Assembly (NCBI GenBank): GCA_963675135.1
Contig: OY776131.1
Coordinates: 31,177,881-31,241,880 of the forward strand
Reading direction: 5' to 3'
Length of the DNA: 64,000 bases
From: Galeopsis tetrahit
Taxonomy: Eukaryota > Streptophyta > Magnoliopsida > Lamiales > Lamiaceae
Positions 10,915-22,689 of this stretch are shown here, piece after piece. Every line of letters starts with the position of its first letter. The stretch's first letter is position 1. The position numbers and the translations under genes were made by a program. The notes under the pieces are model-generated. The model did no database searches. It saw only the letters and a list, made by a program, of their open reading frames with translations, and was not told the DNA's origin.

Positions 10915-11480
10915 GGGATGATACACAATCTGGTGACAATTCTTTTAGAATGAATTACTTTATTGTTGCGGTTGATATTGTTGCCTAAGAAAATAGATTT
11001 GAACTTACAATTGCAAATACATGATAATATTTTTGAATTTTTATTTGTTTCAAATAAATTAAAATATTTGGATAATAATAAATCTTAAAAATGTTATTAG
11101 AATCTAGGAAATACTAGTGAAGCATGACAACTCTCTAGATATTGATTCAAATGGTTTATTTTTCGAACTAAAAGTGTTGCAAATAAATTTATCAACTAAA
11201 AAAAAGCCCTTAAAATTCCTAAGTCTGTAAATGCTTTGGGTTGCTATCCTAATGTCTTAATTGTGTATATAATATTATTGTAATTGTGACATCTGCAAAA
11301 AAAAAAAAAAAAAAAGTTTCTTTAAATTAAAATTGCTAAAAACATAACTACGGTCCACTATATCACAAGAAATGTTAAATGGACTAAGAACTTTGTGTAT
11401 TGAAAAAGATATGCTAGAACAAATTAATTGACTATGAAAATATTATTGATGACTTCGCTTCTTAATATGTTAGAAAAAGT
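10915..11480 (+). pseudogene. hAT transposase C-terminal region (zinc-finger MYM/TTF type), dead
   Basis: Frame-switched translation gives NSFRMNYFIVAVDIVA, then VNALGCYPNVLIVY, then SFFKLKLL-T-LRSTISQ and a final DYENIIDDFAS. These correspond in order to the RVNYFL..VD block, the PN..IAYRILLT block and the SF.KLKLLK.YLRSTMSQERLNGL dimerisation segment of plant hAT transposases. Many stops and an A run at about 11297-11315 break it. The N-terminal half is not recognisable. Confidence 0.75.
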
Positions 11481-11660
11481 CGTTTTAAATGATTTATTTT
11501 TAAGCGTTCACTCGTTTTATTATGTGCATACGTGTGTCATTTTTTTTTTTATCGGTAAAAGGAATTTTATTCAAACTGGGCACAAGAGATACCCGAATAA
11601 TTTAGTGTACAAATCTTATCATCATATAGAGAACATGAAAAGATAAAGCTACAAAGTATT

Positions 11661-12901
11661 TCAAACCATGCACTTGAGTGGGTCTCTCACCCAAGTCCTG
11701 AAGGATGGAGTGTTTCGAGTGGGATATTTGATTGTGAACCAACTCCAAAGTCTTGCCCTTAGTTCCTCCTTTACTTTTGTGATTGAGAAAGTCTCGTTCC
11801 TGAAGAGGATTGCGTTTCTCCATTTCCATATGAGCCATACCATACATAAACATGTACATGTGGCAATCTTCTTCCCATTTCTTCCTTTGATGAGGCCTCC
11901 GAAACCTAGGAGATGATTTAGTAATTCTGACGGTAGTGCTGACGGTATTTTGAGCCAAGTCAGGCACTCCGACCAAACTTGGTTTGCTTGTGGGCATTCC
12001 AGGAAGATGTGTTTCTCAGTCTCCTCGCTCACACGGTCACACCACATAATACACACCTTAAGTCATCGTTTTGCTTGAGGATGTTTCTTCTTCTAAGGTT
12101 GGATCTTGTTGGCAGCCTTCCCCATAAGAGCCTCCATGCGTGCGCCTTAACTTTTGAGGGTGCAAAGTTTTTCCATATGCTTTTGAATCCTTGAATCATC
12201 CTGTCGTCCGGTGTAATGTCTTGGCTTTGGTTGAACAAGGTCGACTATGTTGCTTTTGTGGAGAACTTCCCCGTATTCGATGCTATCCATTTCCACGAGT
12301 CCTCAATTCCGTCTTTGGGTTTGAACCTGTCCAACACAGATATCAAATCGTTAAACGATGTTAGTTCCCTATCAAAGAGTACCCTTCTCCATCTCCATGT
12401 CCATCTCCAAGATTCCCCCTCCCAAAGGCCCATTTCACCCACAGTTTTTCCTTTGTCTATGCTAATCTGATACAATCTCCTAAATCTATCTTTAAGAGAT
12501 CCCTCCCCCGTCCAATTTTCCTCCCAAAAGAAAGAGTTTTTCTCATCCCCTAAGACCTTAGATAGATTTCTGTGGAACCAACCCCCATTGCTCTCATCTA
12601 CCACTTTTAACACATCCCTCCACCATAATGATACCTTTCCCACCCTCCCTGTTGGGAATAGACCAAATCCATCTCCCCAAGTAGCCCCATATCTAGACCT
12701 AAGAACCCTAGCCCACAAGCTGGTTTTTTCATTTAAAAATCTCCACCCCCATTTTCCCAACAAAGTTTTGTTAAAAATTCCAATATCTCTAACCCCCAAG
12801 TTGTTTCGTATTACACACTCTTTTCCAATCAATCCATGCAACTCTCTTCCCATTACTCCCACCCACCCACCCACCCAAAGGAAATTACGTTGTAGTCTCA
12901 C
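11661..12901 (-). pseudogene. LINE ORF2, thumb and C-terminal zinc-binding region
   Basis: 12245-12901 gives RRNFLWVGG-type sequence, then LGVRDIGIFNKTLLGKW and WKWIASNTGKFS, the usual region after RT. A stop near 12242 is followed in the same frame by IWKNFAPSKVKAHAWRLLWG and CVLCG. After a second frameshift near 12050 come HIFLECPQANQVW and WLIWKWRNAI. Together these make the zf-RVT module (C..CG...E...H.F..C). One stop and two frameshifts inactivate it. Confidence 0.88.
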
Positions 12902-13845
12902 AATATCTCACTCATGGTTTTCTTTGGTATGTAGTAGAAAGACAGATAGTATGTCGGAAGAGAAGAGATAACCGAGTTTAACAGTGTGATCCTACCACCC
13001 ATCGAGATCTTTTTGTCTTCCCATCTTGCTAACCTATTCTTTATTTTCTCCACAATCGATGTCCATTCCACCGCTTTCCTGTGATTTGATCCAACTCTCA
13101 TTCCCAGGTATGTGAATGGAATGGAGTCCACTCTGCACCCTAGGATCTCCGCCATGTCACTTAGAGTAGTGTCCTCCACGTTTACACCAATGATCGAGCA
13201 TTTCCCAAAATTGATTTTTAACCCAGACATCAACTCCATATTTCTTAGTACTCTTCCAATGACCCAGGCATTTTCCAAGCTGGCTTCCCCCGTTAGGATT
13301 GTATCATCCGCAAACTGTAGATGTGATATTCTGGTCTTTTCCCGTCCAATTTCTGCCGCTTTGTACATTCCTTCTTCTGTTGCCCTCTCCATAAGGATAC
13401 TCAACCCTTCTGCGGCTATCAGGAAGAGAAAAGGGGACAGTGGGTCCCCTTGCCTTAGTCCCTTCTCCATTTTAAATTCTCTAGATGGACTGCCATTGAC
13501 TAGGACCGATGCTGAAGCTGTCGTCACACACTCCATTACCCACTTTCTCCATTTGGGATGGAAATTGAATCTTTCCATCATAAGTTCTAGGTAACCCCAA
13601 TCGATCGAGTCGTAGGCCTTTGCGAAATCGATTTTGAAGAAGGTTCGTACTATTCTTTCCCGTTTTGCTTCATCGATGGCCTCGTTTAGGACGATCACGC
13701 TATCCAAGATGTTCCTCTTTCCAATGAACGCAGATTGTGCGGTGGAGATTATAAACGGTAGAACAGAGCCGAGTCTTTTTGCCAGGATTTTTGCTATGAT
13801 CTTGTATATTCCCCCCACTAGGGAAATCGGCCTGAAGTCGTTCAA
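12898..13845 (-). pseudogene. LINE ORF2, reverse transcriptase core
   Basis: Same frame as the endonuclease. It runs from NDFRPISLVGGIYK through KIDFAKAYDSIDW and RQGDPLSPFLFLIA to the catalytic FADDTILTG (residues 178-181 of this piece), then CRVDSIPFTYLGMRVG. All core RT motifs are intact. It ends after YYIPKKTMSEIL where a frameshift near 12900 moves the reading to another frame. Confidence 0.92.
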
Positions 13846-13860
13846 GTCAGTACTGCTCTT

Positions 13861-15378
13861 TTACTTGGGGATGAGCACAATGAAGGTTGGGTTGAAACCT
13901 TTCACTATTCGTCCATGGGCATGGAACTCTTCCATGAGTTGGGTGAAATCAGGTTCCGGTAGATGCCAAAACTCCTTTAAGAAGTCAAAATTGAAACTAT
14001 CTGGTCCAGGGCTTTTCGTGTTGTCGCATTCACTAATGGCTTCTCGGATTTCTTCCTTTGTGAAAGGGGCTATGAGCATGTCGTTCTCTGTGGTTGAGAT
14101 CTGTTTACTTGCAAAGCCTGTTGCTGGGATTGGTCTAGCAGTCCTTTGGTTTTTAAAGTGGCTCTGAAAATGTTCGAACACTCCCTTTTTCACTGCTGAG
14201 ACTTCTTCACTCCATTCTCCATCCACCATAAGGCCAAGGATTTCATTTCTTTTCCATCTTCTATTGATATAGTTGTGGAAAAATCGAGTATTGCAATCAC
14301 CCTCCTTTACCCACTTGCACCTTGATTTTTGGTAGTTGATCATACTTTTCTTTTTGAGCTCTCGGATCAATAGTGTGGCTGCCCTGTTTCTATCTATGAT
14401 CTCAGTTTCTTCAAGCCCGAAGACTTCGTCGATTGTATCCAGCTTTTGGATTTCAACTCGTTGGGTTTCTATATTGCGGTCGATGATGCCAAAAGTATTG
14501 ATGTTCCACTCCTTCAGGTCTGCTTTGAGCAACTTTAACTTCTCCTTAATGACATAGCTTCCCCATCCCCGTATTTGATAGTTGTTCCACTTATCCTTAA
14601 CAAAGCTCTTGAATTCTGGGTGGGTTAACCAGGCATTGAGACTGCGGAACGGTTTTGGCCCCCAATCTTTCACTTTGATCCCCAAGAGGATAGGGCAGTG
14701 ATCGCAGACTGAGCGTCTTAGGCCTCTTAAGTGTGTGTTAGGCCACTGGTTTAGCCAGTGGTGGTTTACCAGTGCTCTGTCCAGCTTGCTCTTGCATGAT
14801 CCGTCAGTCTTGTACCAGGTAAATTTCCTTCTATGTAGTGGGAGATCAATCAGGTTTGCACCTTTGATAAAACCATCAAAAGCCAGTGTATCCCTGTGAT
14901 TTTGTTGTTGCCCTCTCCCATCTCTTTCTAACCCATAGCGTACTGCATTGAAGTCCCCAATGAGACAGATGCATGCCGATGGATTTTGGCTCACGATTGT
15001 GTTTAAGCGATTCCATAGCTCGATCTTATCAGGTAGATTACATGGAGCATAAATGTTAATGATACAACATTGTATTCTTTCCTGCCCCCACACACTGTTC
15101 AGTATAACACCACCCGACATATGCCAACAGCTGGAGCACCTGAAGACCTCTGGGTTCCAAATTGATATGATCCCCCCGGATCTCCTTGTAGCTTCTCTTG
15201 AGTACCATTCCATATTGCTTTGTCCCCATACTGCACGACACGTTGCTTCCTCAACTTTTTCCAATTTGGACTCTTGAATGCAGCACAAGTCCACCCCTTG
15301 GTTCCTTATGAGATCCTGTAATTCTTCTTTTTTGATCCGATTCCCTAAGCCTCGAATATTCATAGATAGTATCTTCAT
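13861..15378 (-). pseudogene. LINE ORF2, endonuclease part
   Basis: 505 codons from ATG at 15378 to a TAA at 13861. APE-like endonuclease residues are in place: Asn7 (MNIRGLG), Glu36 (IQESK), Asp142/Asn144 (GDFNAV) and Asp226-His227 (CDHCPILL). This domain nicks target DNA to prime reverse transcription. The TAA falls directly after VLIPK, and the same frame continues as KSSTDLNDFRPIS, so a single nonsense change separates endonuclease from RT. The start codon overlaps the ORF1 stop (ATGA). Confidence 0.9.
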
Positions 15379-16100
15379 GGATCACACCCTTTTACCTCAC
15401 CTTCTGCTCCTAATTTCTTGGACTGGGTTTGATTCTCCATCTCAATGAGTTTACTGATTTCCTGGGCATCAGAGGTTTTGGTCTGGATGCCTAATCTTTT
15501 CCCTAGACCCCATGTTTTTTAGGCCTCAGTCTCCGCATCAAGTGGTACCGGTGTGGATGGCCGTCGTCTACCTTTCCCCTTCTTTGGTAGCTTGTTTTGG
15601 TTCTCTATCTCCTCCGTCTCTGTTTCTAGGCCTTTTGAGAATTTTGTCCACCTTTTCGTTTCCATCTGCCACATTTCCATTTTACTGACTTTCTTTTTTT
15701 TTTTTTTTTGGGAGGGGGTGGGGGTTCGAGGTTTGTAAGTAGGTTTGTTGTTTGTATTGAGGGGGTGGTAGGGGGCTTGGGAGGTGTTTGGTGGGGTGCT
15801 GGAGGTATTGAGGGGGAGACTTGGGTCGGAATTTTGGATGAGGGGTGCTCGGGCATGGTCAGTGACGCAAGGGAAGAGTGGGGGTGTATCAGAGGGCGGT
15901 TTCGAGGGGGTGTATTATAAGGCTGGAGGCGGGTAGGGGTGTATCATGGGGGGTTTTTGGAGGGTGAGGGGTTGGGATCATAAGTAGGGCACTGGGTTTA
16001 AGAGAGTGTATCAGGGAGGGGTATGGGGGGGTGATGATGCGGGGGGGGCAAACGGCTGGGAGTGGATGTAGGGTCGCTGGGCAGGGGGGTGTATCAGAGG
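15375..16100 (-). pseudogene. LINE ORF1 C-terminal part
   Basis: The minus-strand frame ending at TGA 15375-15377 reads back through KGCDP, SDAQEISKLIEMENQTQ and LGKRLGIQTK, then a TAA near 15520, then KKGKGRRRPSTPVPLDAE. LG.RLG(I/M) close to the C-terminus is typical of plant L1 ORF1. Further upstream the sequence is proline-rich and shifts frame at an A run (15693-15710). The nucleic-acid-binding N-terminal domain is not found, so ORF1 is truncated. Confidence 0.7.
15880..16100. repeat. G-rich degenerate minisatellite with GTGTATCA/GTGTATTA motif
   Basis: GTGTATCA or close variants recur at about 15886, 15911, 15940, 15998 and 16090, separated by G-rich spacers. It lies in the proline-rich part of LINE ORF1, so proline codons on the minus strand explain the G bias, but the repeated octamer suggests internal duplication. 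Confidence 0.6.
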
Positions 16101-16245
16101 GATATGTTTATTTTATGTTATTTAAAAAGGGGGCCAATTTTACTTATTCGCCCTAGACCTAAGAAATCTCAGGATCGGCTCTGTGCTTTATCAATTATTA
16201 AGCGATCATGCTTGTCAAGAAATAGCAACGCGGACTCATCTCCAT

Positions 16246-16758
16246 CAACATATCATTCTAAAACTGTACTTTCTACATTTAGAGTCCAAATAAAAGTATT
16301 GAATACCCGTTTTGTTCACCGAACTTCTAAATTAAATCATTTTGCCTCAACCATGAATTTAAAAAGTCGTATCTTGGAAACGATTGTCATATATGTTAGA
16401 AAATCTATATACGTAGAGAAATATCTAACTTCTATTTTACTTTAATCCGTCTCAAATTACACAATCATTTTCATATACACGCCACCCACCCTAAAGATTG
16501 TTCAACGTACATTAGAGAAGATTTAATTTTTGGTACTAGGTTCTTCTCTTATTTATTAGTTTATGTAGTAAAAATGAATTCATGACTACAAGTGGCATAT
16601 ACCATACAGTATCACATGTTGTTAACCTGCACTGTCATGAGTATGTGTGTATACATATAATAATGAGTACACCAAATAAAACGTTAAACTAAAACAACAT
16701 AATGCCTAAGAGGTCGCCTGCACGTAGAAAAAGCATACACAAATTTTAAGAACAAATA
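16246..16758 (+). repeat. Direct duplication, copy B (~0.5 kb)
   Basis: Second copy of the segment at 7853-8342. It starts about 60 bp right of the hAT end. Sequence to its right (16759 onward) is unrelated to that right of copy A. Confidence 0.85.
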
Positions 16759-17750
16759 CTACTTTTTTAAAGAAAAACAAATGAATAAATTAATAAGTGA
16801 TTCAGAGAAATGAATTGGTGTTGAAAACCGAGAGCAGCATGTGACTTTCCATCCCTCTCCGGTCCACACTTCCCCAGTTTGGCTGCAACCTCCCTGCACA
16901 AATTTCAGACAAATAAATTAATTAAATTAACTTATATACTGTACAGCTCCATCAAATACTTTGGCAACTAACACTGAATGCAAGAATTATTATTCAAAAT
17001 AAATATTATGTTAAAGGAAGCACATAATCGATTGTCACCACATCATGACTCTCCTTAAAAAAATAAAAAATCGTTTATAATCATTTTAGTTCAGTTTGTT
17101 AGGGTATTATATAAATGAGTAATCAAACTCAAAATAGATATCTAACCAAATTTAAAATAAAAAATTTACTCAAAGATTTAATTTGCATCGCTCAAATATT
17201 CAAGTATATTCATAGATATTTGAACATGTGTACCAAACGGTATCTTAATATGTAGTGTTTTGCTACGTGTGTGCCTCAAATATGGAGTAACTTTTAGTAA
17301 CATCTTCTAGAATTTAATTCATGCATATTTGTTTTACTAAGTTAATCCACCCAATCTAAAAATACAGAGTGGATAAACTTCACTCATGCAATAGTTGGCA
17401 GACCATACGAGCAAAGTGCACATTTTTTAATCAGTGTAAAGTGTAAGTAAATTATCTTATGTTACAAATTAATAAGGATAATGGGTTTGATTAGAAAATT
17501 AAGAATAGAGTTATGGATACACATATTAAGAAAGTGTAAACATTTATATATATAGTAAATGAATGAGTTGACTTGTGTGTATGTGTGAATAAAAAATAAT
17601 GACATTTATATAAAATTGAGAATATTGTGAGTGTAAAGTCTATAAAAGATTTTCCATTTTAAATGTGTGAAAATTATTGTTGAACGACCTAAAAAAAATT
17701 TAAATTATTGTGGAACAGAGGGGGTATTATTTTCTTGTAAATTTTTGGTA
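16759..17750. other. AT-rich DNA, no gene seen
   Basis: Only 16830-16910 is less AT-rich; it could be read as a short minus-strand exon after a TTTGTGCAG-type acceptor, but nothing recognisable is encoded. Remains of a MITE end (GAACAGAGGGGGTATTA) lie near 17714-17730. Confidence 0.5.
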
Positions 17751-17758
17751 TATTATTA

Positions 17759-17992
17759 TGGGTTGGTCTGCTATGGACTCGAGTGCATGTTGTGCACCCT
17801 AGTCCATGTTGCACTTTTCAGTTACTGACTTACACTTTTTGGTAAATGGTGTTGCACTTTTCAGTTATTAAACTGTATAAGTAATAATTGAAAAGTGCAA
17901 CACCATTTACCAAAAAGTGTAAGTTAGTAAACTGAAAAGTGCACATGGACTAGGGTGCACAGCATGCACTCGAGTGCATACTAGACTTTACC
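17759..17992. mobile_element. Long-palindrome MITE (foldback-like), copy 1
   Basis: Nearly the whole 234 bp folds back on itself: GACTCGAGTGCATGTTGTGC at the left pairs with GCACAGCATGCACTCGAGTG at the right, and the arms continue to a centre near 17875. A repeat of TATTATTA at 17751-17758 and 17993-18000 is a likely 8- or 9-bp target duplication. A diverged relative sits at 24072-24336. Confidence 0.85.
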
Positions 17993-18060
17993 TATTATTA
18001 TATATAGTGAAATCATATATCAGTACTCTAATCCCACCCACCCAAACAAACAAATAATTA

Positions 18061-18353
18061 CTCCCTTCGTCCAATTTTATTATGCCCACTTCTTTGGGCA
18101 CGAGCTTTAATGAATATTGATTAGTTTATTCATAAAATAGATAAGTTGAGGGTATAATAGGGTATTGTGGGGTTCATTTGTAAATAAATGATTGTTTATG
18201 AATAAAGTGAATGACAAAGTGGGTAAATAAGTGATGGTAGGAGAGTTGAGATAAAGTAGTATGAATAGTATTGTTTCCATAAAGGTATGAGCATAATAAA
18301 ATTGGACAACCAAAAAAAAGAAAAGTGGAAATAATGAAATTGGACGGAGGGAG
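18061..18353. mobile_element. Stowaway-like MITE, 293 bp
   Basis: Inverted ends CTCCCTTCGTCCAATTTTAT / AAATTGGACGGAGGGAG with TA on both sides. The interior is non-coding although one strand stays open for 96 codons by chance. Confidence 0.85.
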
Positions 18354-21300
18354 TATATTAGAATGTGGGTGAGTTGTGTTGATATATTGTTATCCATTGT
18401 TTGGGAATTGGGATTAAGTTAGCTAGGTCAAACGAAATTATATATGTACTGAGTGAATATTTTTTAATTATTTGTGCATTTTATAATACAGATGAGTGAA
18501 CATGAGTTAGGGGATATTTGGATATTTTTTCTAAAATGATTAATATGGCTTAAGGTAATATCATTTAAATTGATCACTTAAAACATAAATACATATAGTA
18601 TCTTAATTTTTGTGGCTCAAAGCAGTCAATGTTGATGTCTTGAAACTTGATGTTTATTGGCACCACATATACATTGTAGAGAGTTTAATAAAGAAACAAA
18701 TAAAAAATAGTCAACTTACATGAAGAAGAATTACATATAGAGACTAGTAATGACAAATTACCTGATGTACATTTCGTTAAGCCAAAATCTGTGTAGAATT
18801 TGTCGAATCGAGTGTAGTTTGGTTTGTTGTCCCCAACCCCATGTTTTCATGCAAGCTGGACTTTTGTACTAATCCAATTATTTACAGCTATTTTTTTTTT
18901 GTCTTTATTTTTTTAAATCTTTTTTGCAAACACGAGTACCAATAAATTTATTAATTTTAATCATTTTCTTCACCAGTTGTAACCATTTAATTTGAATTTC
19001 CCAAGATATCTATTTTTTATGTTATTTATATAGTTAAAAATTATGTCTTTTATGAAACAAATTTAATTAAACTGTGTGTCTGTGTTCATTTAATTTGGTG
19101 GTATAGACATGAGTCAAATGTTCTATTATTAGAGAAAAAATTATTTTGTTTAAAAATATGGATTCGTAAATAGATGTAAAAATAAATTTAGTAAAAATTA
19201 AAAAAAAATAGAGTTGGGAGTTTACGAATTAAAAGAGGGAAAATGATGGTTTGCAAGCTCAAAAAATTTTCTCCTTTAGTCAACGATGGAACAACATCAA
19301 AATTGATAGAAAATAATAAATCTCTAAAATTGATAGCAAATTATTATAATTAATTTCCCCATTTATAATTATTCGGCATGATCATCTACTAACATTTGTG
19401 GTGAAATTTAATTGTAAAGAACTCTTTAAAATTATCTATTAATATTAAAAATATTTCAGAAACTTATTTTTCTTCTTGCCTTCTTTTATATTCTAAATAT
19501 TTTTTTGTTATCATTATTGCAGATTCTTAGTACATACTCAACATCACTATATTTGTGAATTTTGTATTTCTGAGCCACACATATTAATGGAAGATAAATT
19601 CAGTAAAAATTGAAAAAATAAATTGGGGTTGGGAGGTTTAGGAATTAAAATAGAGAAAAAGGTGTCAAAAAAGAATTAGCTCTCGAAACATTTTATAGTG
19701 ATTAAAAGTGGGTGATCGGACCAAATATGATATTTTCCCTTAATTAAATTCAAGTTAGATGTCTAATTAAATTTACAATAATTATTTTACCAACGACCAA
19801 ATATGATATTTTTCCTTAATTAAATTCAAGTTAGATGTCGGATTAAATTTACAATAATTATTTTACCCAACTAAAAAAAAGTGTCGTAGTAAATGACCAA
19901 AATACAATTGAACTAATTGAAATATCCGAAATAACCAAAGTCCAAAATAGCTCAAAATACAGAAAAAAAAAATCAACCATATGATTCGATCTCAGCAGAA
20001 ATAGGAATGAGTTGAATTACAATAAGATAAAAATGGAAAGAATTTATTTATTAACTCAATCATCTGGGATTTTGTTTTCATGCGCGGATTAATGTTTTCT
20101 TAACAAAAGTATGGTTGATGGATGGCACATAGTATAAGGTAAGAATTTAACTCAATCGTGTGGGATTTGTTTTTATGCGAACTAATGTTTTTTTTTTTTT
20201 TTTTAAGAGAGAAAATATGCATGATGGCACATAGTAGTAGAAAGAAAGGTGATGATTATTATAATTAAATGATGAAAAAGAAAAGGAATGAAGGTAGGTA
20301 CGTTTGAGAATTAAAAAAAAAATAGAAGAAAAGGATGGAATGAGGTAGCCACGTGGCGGTGCCCCGTGAGATCCAGGTGGCCAAATAAATTTAATAGACA
20401 TGAAATCTAAAGTCTATGTATGAATAATACTCCCTCCATCTAGATAAGTTACAAGTTCATTTTGAGCACAAAAGAAAAAGAAAAATGAAGTGGGGTATTC
20501 AAATTTTTGCAGTTTTATTAAAGTAATATTGGGTAAAAAATAAAAGGAAGATAAAAAGTTAGAATATAGTTATAAAAAAACTTCTATTTTTAAAGTGCAA
20601 AAGAGAAATATGAAAACAGATTTGGAAGAAATGGGATTTTTAATATGCACCAGTCTTATTAGCATAAAGTATAAAACAGTAAAACATTTAGGTTTCATTA
20701 GTTTTTTTTTTCTTTCTTTTTTTGCATTAAATTTAGGGATACGTGTTTTTACAAATTTATCCTTCAATTAAAATCATAAATTGTAGAAATATATATTAAT
20801 AATTTAAAAAGAAAAAATGTGCAAATTAAAAAATAGCAAACATTTTAAAATAAAATTTAAGACAAATTGCGATAAACAATATAAAATGGTGGAATACATT
20901 GTACTACTCCAATTCAAAAACTTAATAACATGAAATCTATGTTATAATATTAATATGTATGATCTATATACCTAGCTAGACTAATTAATTAAGTTAAACG
21001 TTACGACACATATTAATTATTAATAGAATAGAATAAAATATAAAACGTTAAAATTGAAACAGATAACTAGCTTGTACGTACTTTGACTCGTCTTCAAAAA
21101 TAATATTACAAGGAATTTATAAATTGTAAGATGCCGGAAGATGATTTAGCAAATATGAGGAGAACAAAATTTAACTTTAGCCCTAAATATGGACAAAACA
21201 TAAGGAATTATCTAAACACAAACTGATGAACAACAGTCCAAACTCAAGAACACTACAAATCGGCAAATCATTGAAACTCTTTTCTGATATAGTTTTGAGA

Positions 21301-22689
21301 TAACCTCCTTTTTAATTATCAGACAATTTTGATGATATATATATATGATCTTAATTAACAACTCCTAATCATTATTTGACACCTAATAAGGTTAATTAAG
21401 TGCTTTAGCATATACACCACACCAAAATAACCTATTCAACAAAGAATTTAATTTGGGCCCTTAATTTGTTCTATATATATAACACACAATTTCGTGCTTC
21501 ATCAAAAATTCACTTTAGCTTTGTTTGGAATTATTTGGTTTTTTGGTCGTGTACGGCCCTAAATTATTGGAAATTAAGACATAGTTTGGCTCTAATTAGA
21601 AAATGTCACCCTATTTGTCTCTAATTAACTTCACACTTTGAACGATAACAAAATCATTTGTTCCAACACTACTGTAAAGGATTTTATTGGGATTATACAA
21701 ATAAATACCCTTTACCATACGGAATATTACATTTAAAAATAATACGTTTAATTTAATGTGTTATGTGTTGTTCTACTCAAAATTAAATAATTAAATCAAG
21801 ATACTTTAATTTGTATGCTAAACAATATTATTTCGTAATAGTAATAAAAGTATTCCCTTATTCATTCCATATATAATGACTTTCACATATTAAAAATGTA
21901 ATAATAATTAGGCTGGTTTTGGAAAATATTTTTTTAAATTTTTTTTGTATAAAATAAAAAAATAAGTTAACTAACTTGTGTATGTACGTATCTAAAAGTA
22001 ATAATATTTTATGTAAATTTATGAATATTGTGAAAGTGTGAACCTTATAAATAATTTTTACTTTTAAATGTGTGTAAATTATTACAGAAGGGAGGGATTA
22101 CCATTGAGCTAATCATACACTATACAAATATACAAAGAGTGGACTAAATATTTGGAAACGATGAAAAATGATACTCCATATAGTATGATTTTTAAAATAT
22201 AAATATATACCATGTAAATGGTGCAAGCAATAATGTAGAGGTTGGGAAATGCAAAATTTAGTTGTCTACAAGTTGCAACTCTTCTGTGTTTTTTAATGAC
22301 TATTTTAAAATAGTACTGAATTGGTTCCCGCGCTTCTGTGTTATTATTACATTATTTAATCTCAACAAATATTTATATGTATATTCTTCAATTCAACTAT
22401 GTTATTAAAATATATTACTAGTACTCTAGTCATGGTTTCCTTCTTGATTTGTCTTTTAAATTATATTCACTACTATATTAAAAATTTGTAAAAAAAAATT
22501 AAAATACTTACAAGTTACATGTAACATTTTTATTTTATTTTTTTGTATTCAATAAATAAGGACATATCGAGAAATTTATAAGTAAAATTTAAAATTTTGA
22601 GTACAATAAATAATATTTTTTGAATCTGTATAAAAAAAACATGACTTTTTCTTAGGGTCGGGGGAGTAATAGTTTTAGTAATATTAGTA
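18354..22689. other. Long AT-rich gene-free stretch
   Basis: About 4.3 kb without a credible gene on either strand. It holds a tandem pair at 19720-19870, an imperfect ~90-bp pair around 20045-20200 (both with GGGATTT...TTTATGCG and ATGGCACATAGTA), and isolated MITE-type ends near 20431 and 22087. No promoter or RNA gene is evident. Confidence 0.6.
19720..19870. repeat. Two-copy tandem duplication, 76-bp unit
   Basis: Units at 19720-19795 and 19796-19870, both reading ACCAAATATGATATTTTYCC through TACAATAATTATTTTACC, with two or three differences. Confidence 0.9.

Larger units (their letters stand above)
11541..16110 (-). mobile_element. L1-type LINE, near full length, dead
   Basis: On the minus strand: a proline-rich ORF1 remnant, then ORF2 with endonuclease, reverse transcriptase and C-terminal zinc-knuckle regions, then a 3' tail CTTTTACCGATAAAAAAA whose poly(A) appears as a T run at 11541-11550. 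The 5' end is uncertain, near 16110 where hAT sequence resumes. It inserted just downstream of the hAT transposase, so it is younger than that element. No clear target duplication was found. Confidence 0.85.
10278..16183 (+). mobile_element. Degraded hAT transposon interrupted by a LINE
   Basis: The left end CAGTGGTGGCCCTGAGG and the inverse of the right end CAGAGCCGATCCTGAG resemble each other, and subterminal sequence ('GCCTTAGGCCCC' left, 'GCCCTAGACCTAAG' right) follows the same plan. Between them are remnants of a plus-strand hAT transposase (10915-11480) and an independent LINE (11541 to about 16110). No clear 8-bp target duplication was found, so the ends are tentative. Confidence 0.6.

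Noticed and set aside
12588..12971. 127-codon plus-strand frame, and similar ones at 13112 and 13634
   Set aside because: They are shadows of the LINE reverse transcriptase frame on the other strand.
15708..15920. Gly-rich open frame on the plus strand
   Set aside because: It is the antisense of the proline-rich ORF1 part of the LINE.
7853..16758. The ~0.5 kb repeat pair as LTRs of one large retrotransposon
   Set aside because: No TG...CA ends, no primer site or polypurine tract inside, and the enclosed coding pieces belong to different element classes and strands.
16830..16910. Possible short exon on the minus strand after a GTGCAG-type acceptor
   Set aside because: Three frames are partly open but none gives recognisable protein, and no partner exon or start was seen.
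18107..18397. 96-codon minus-strand frame with hydrophobic segments
   Set aside because: It lies mostly inside a Stowaway-like MITE and has no conserved features.
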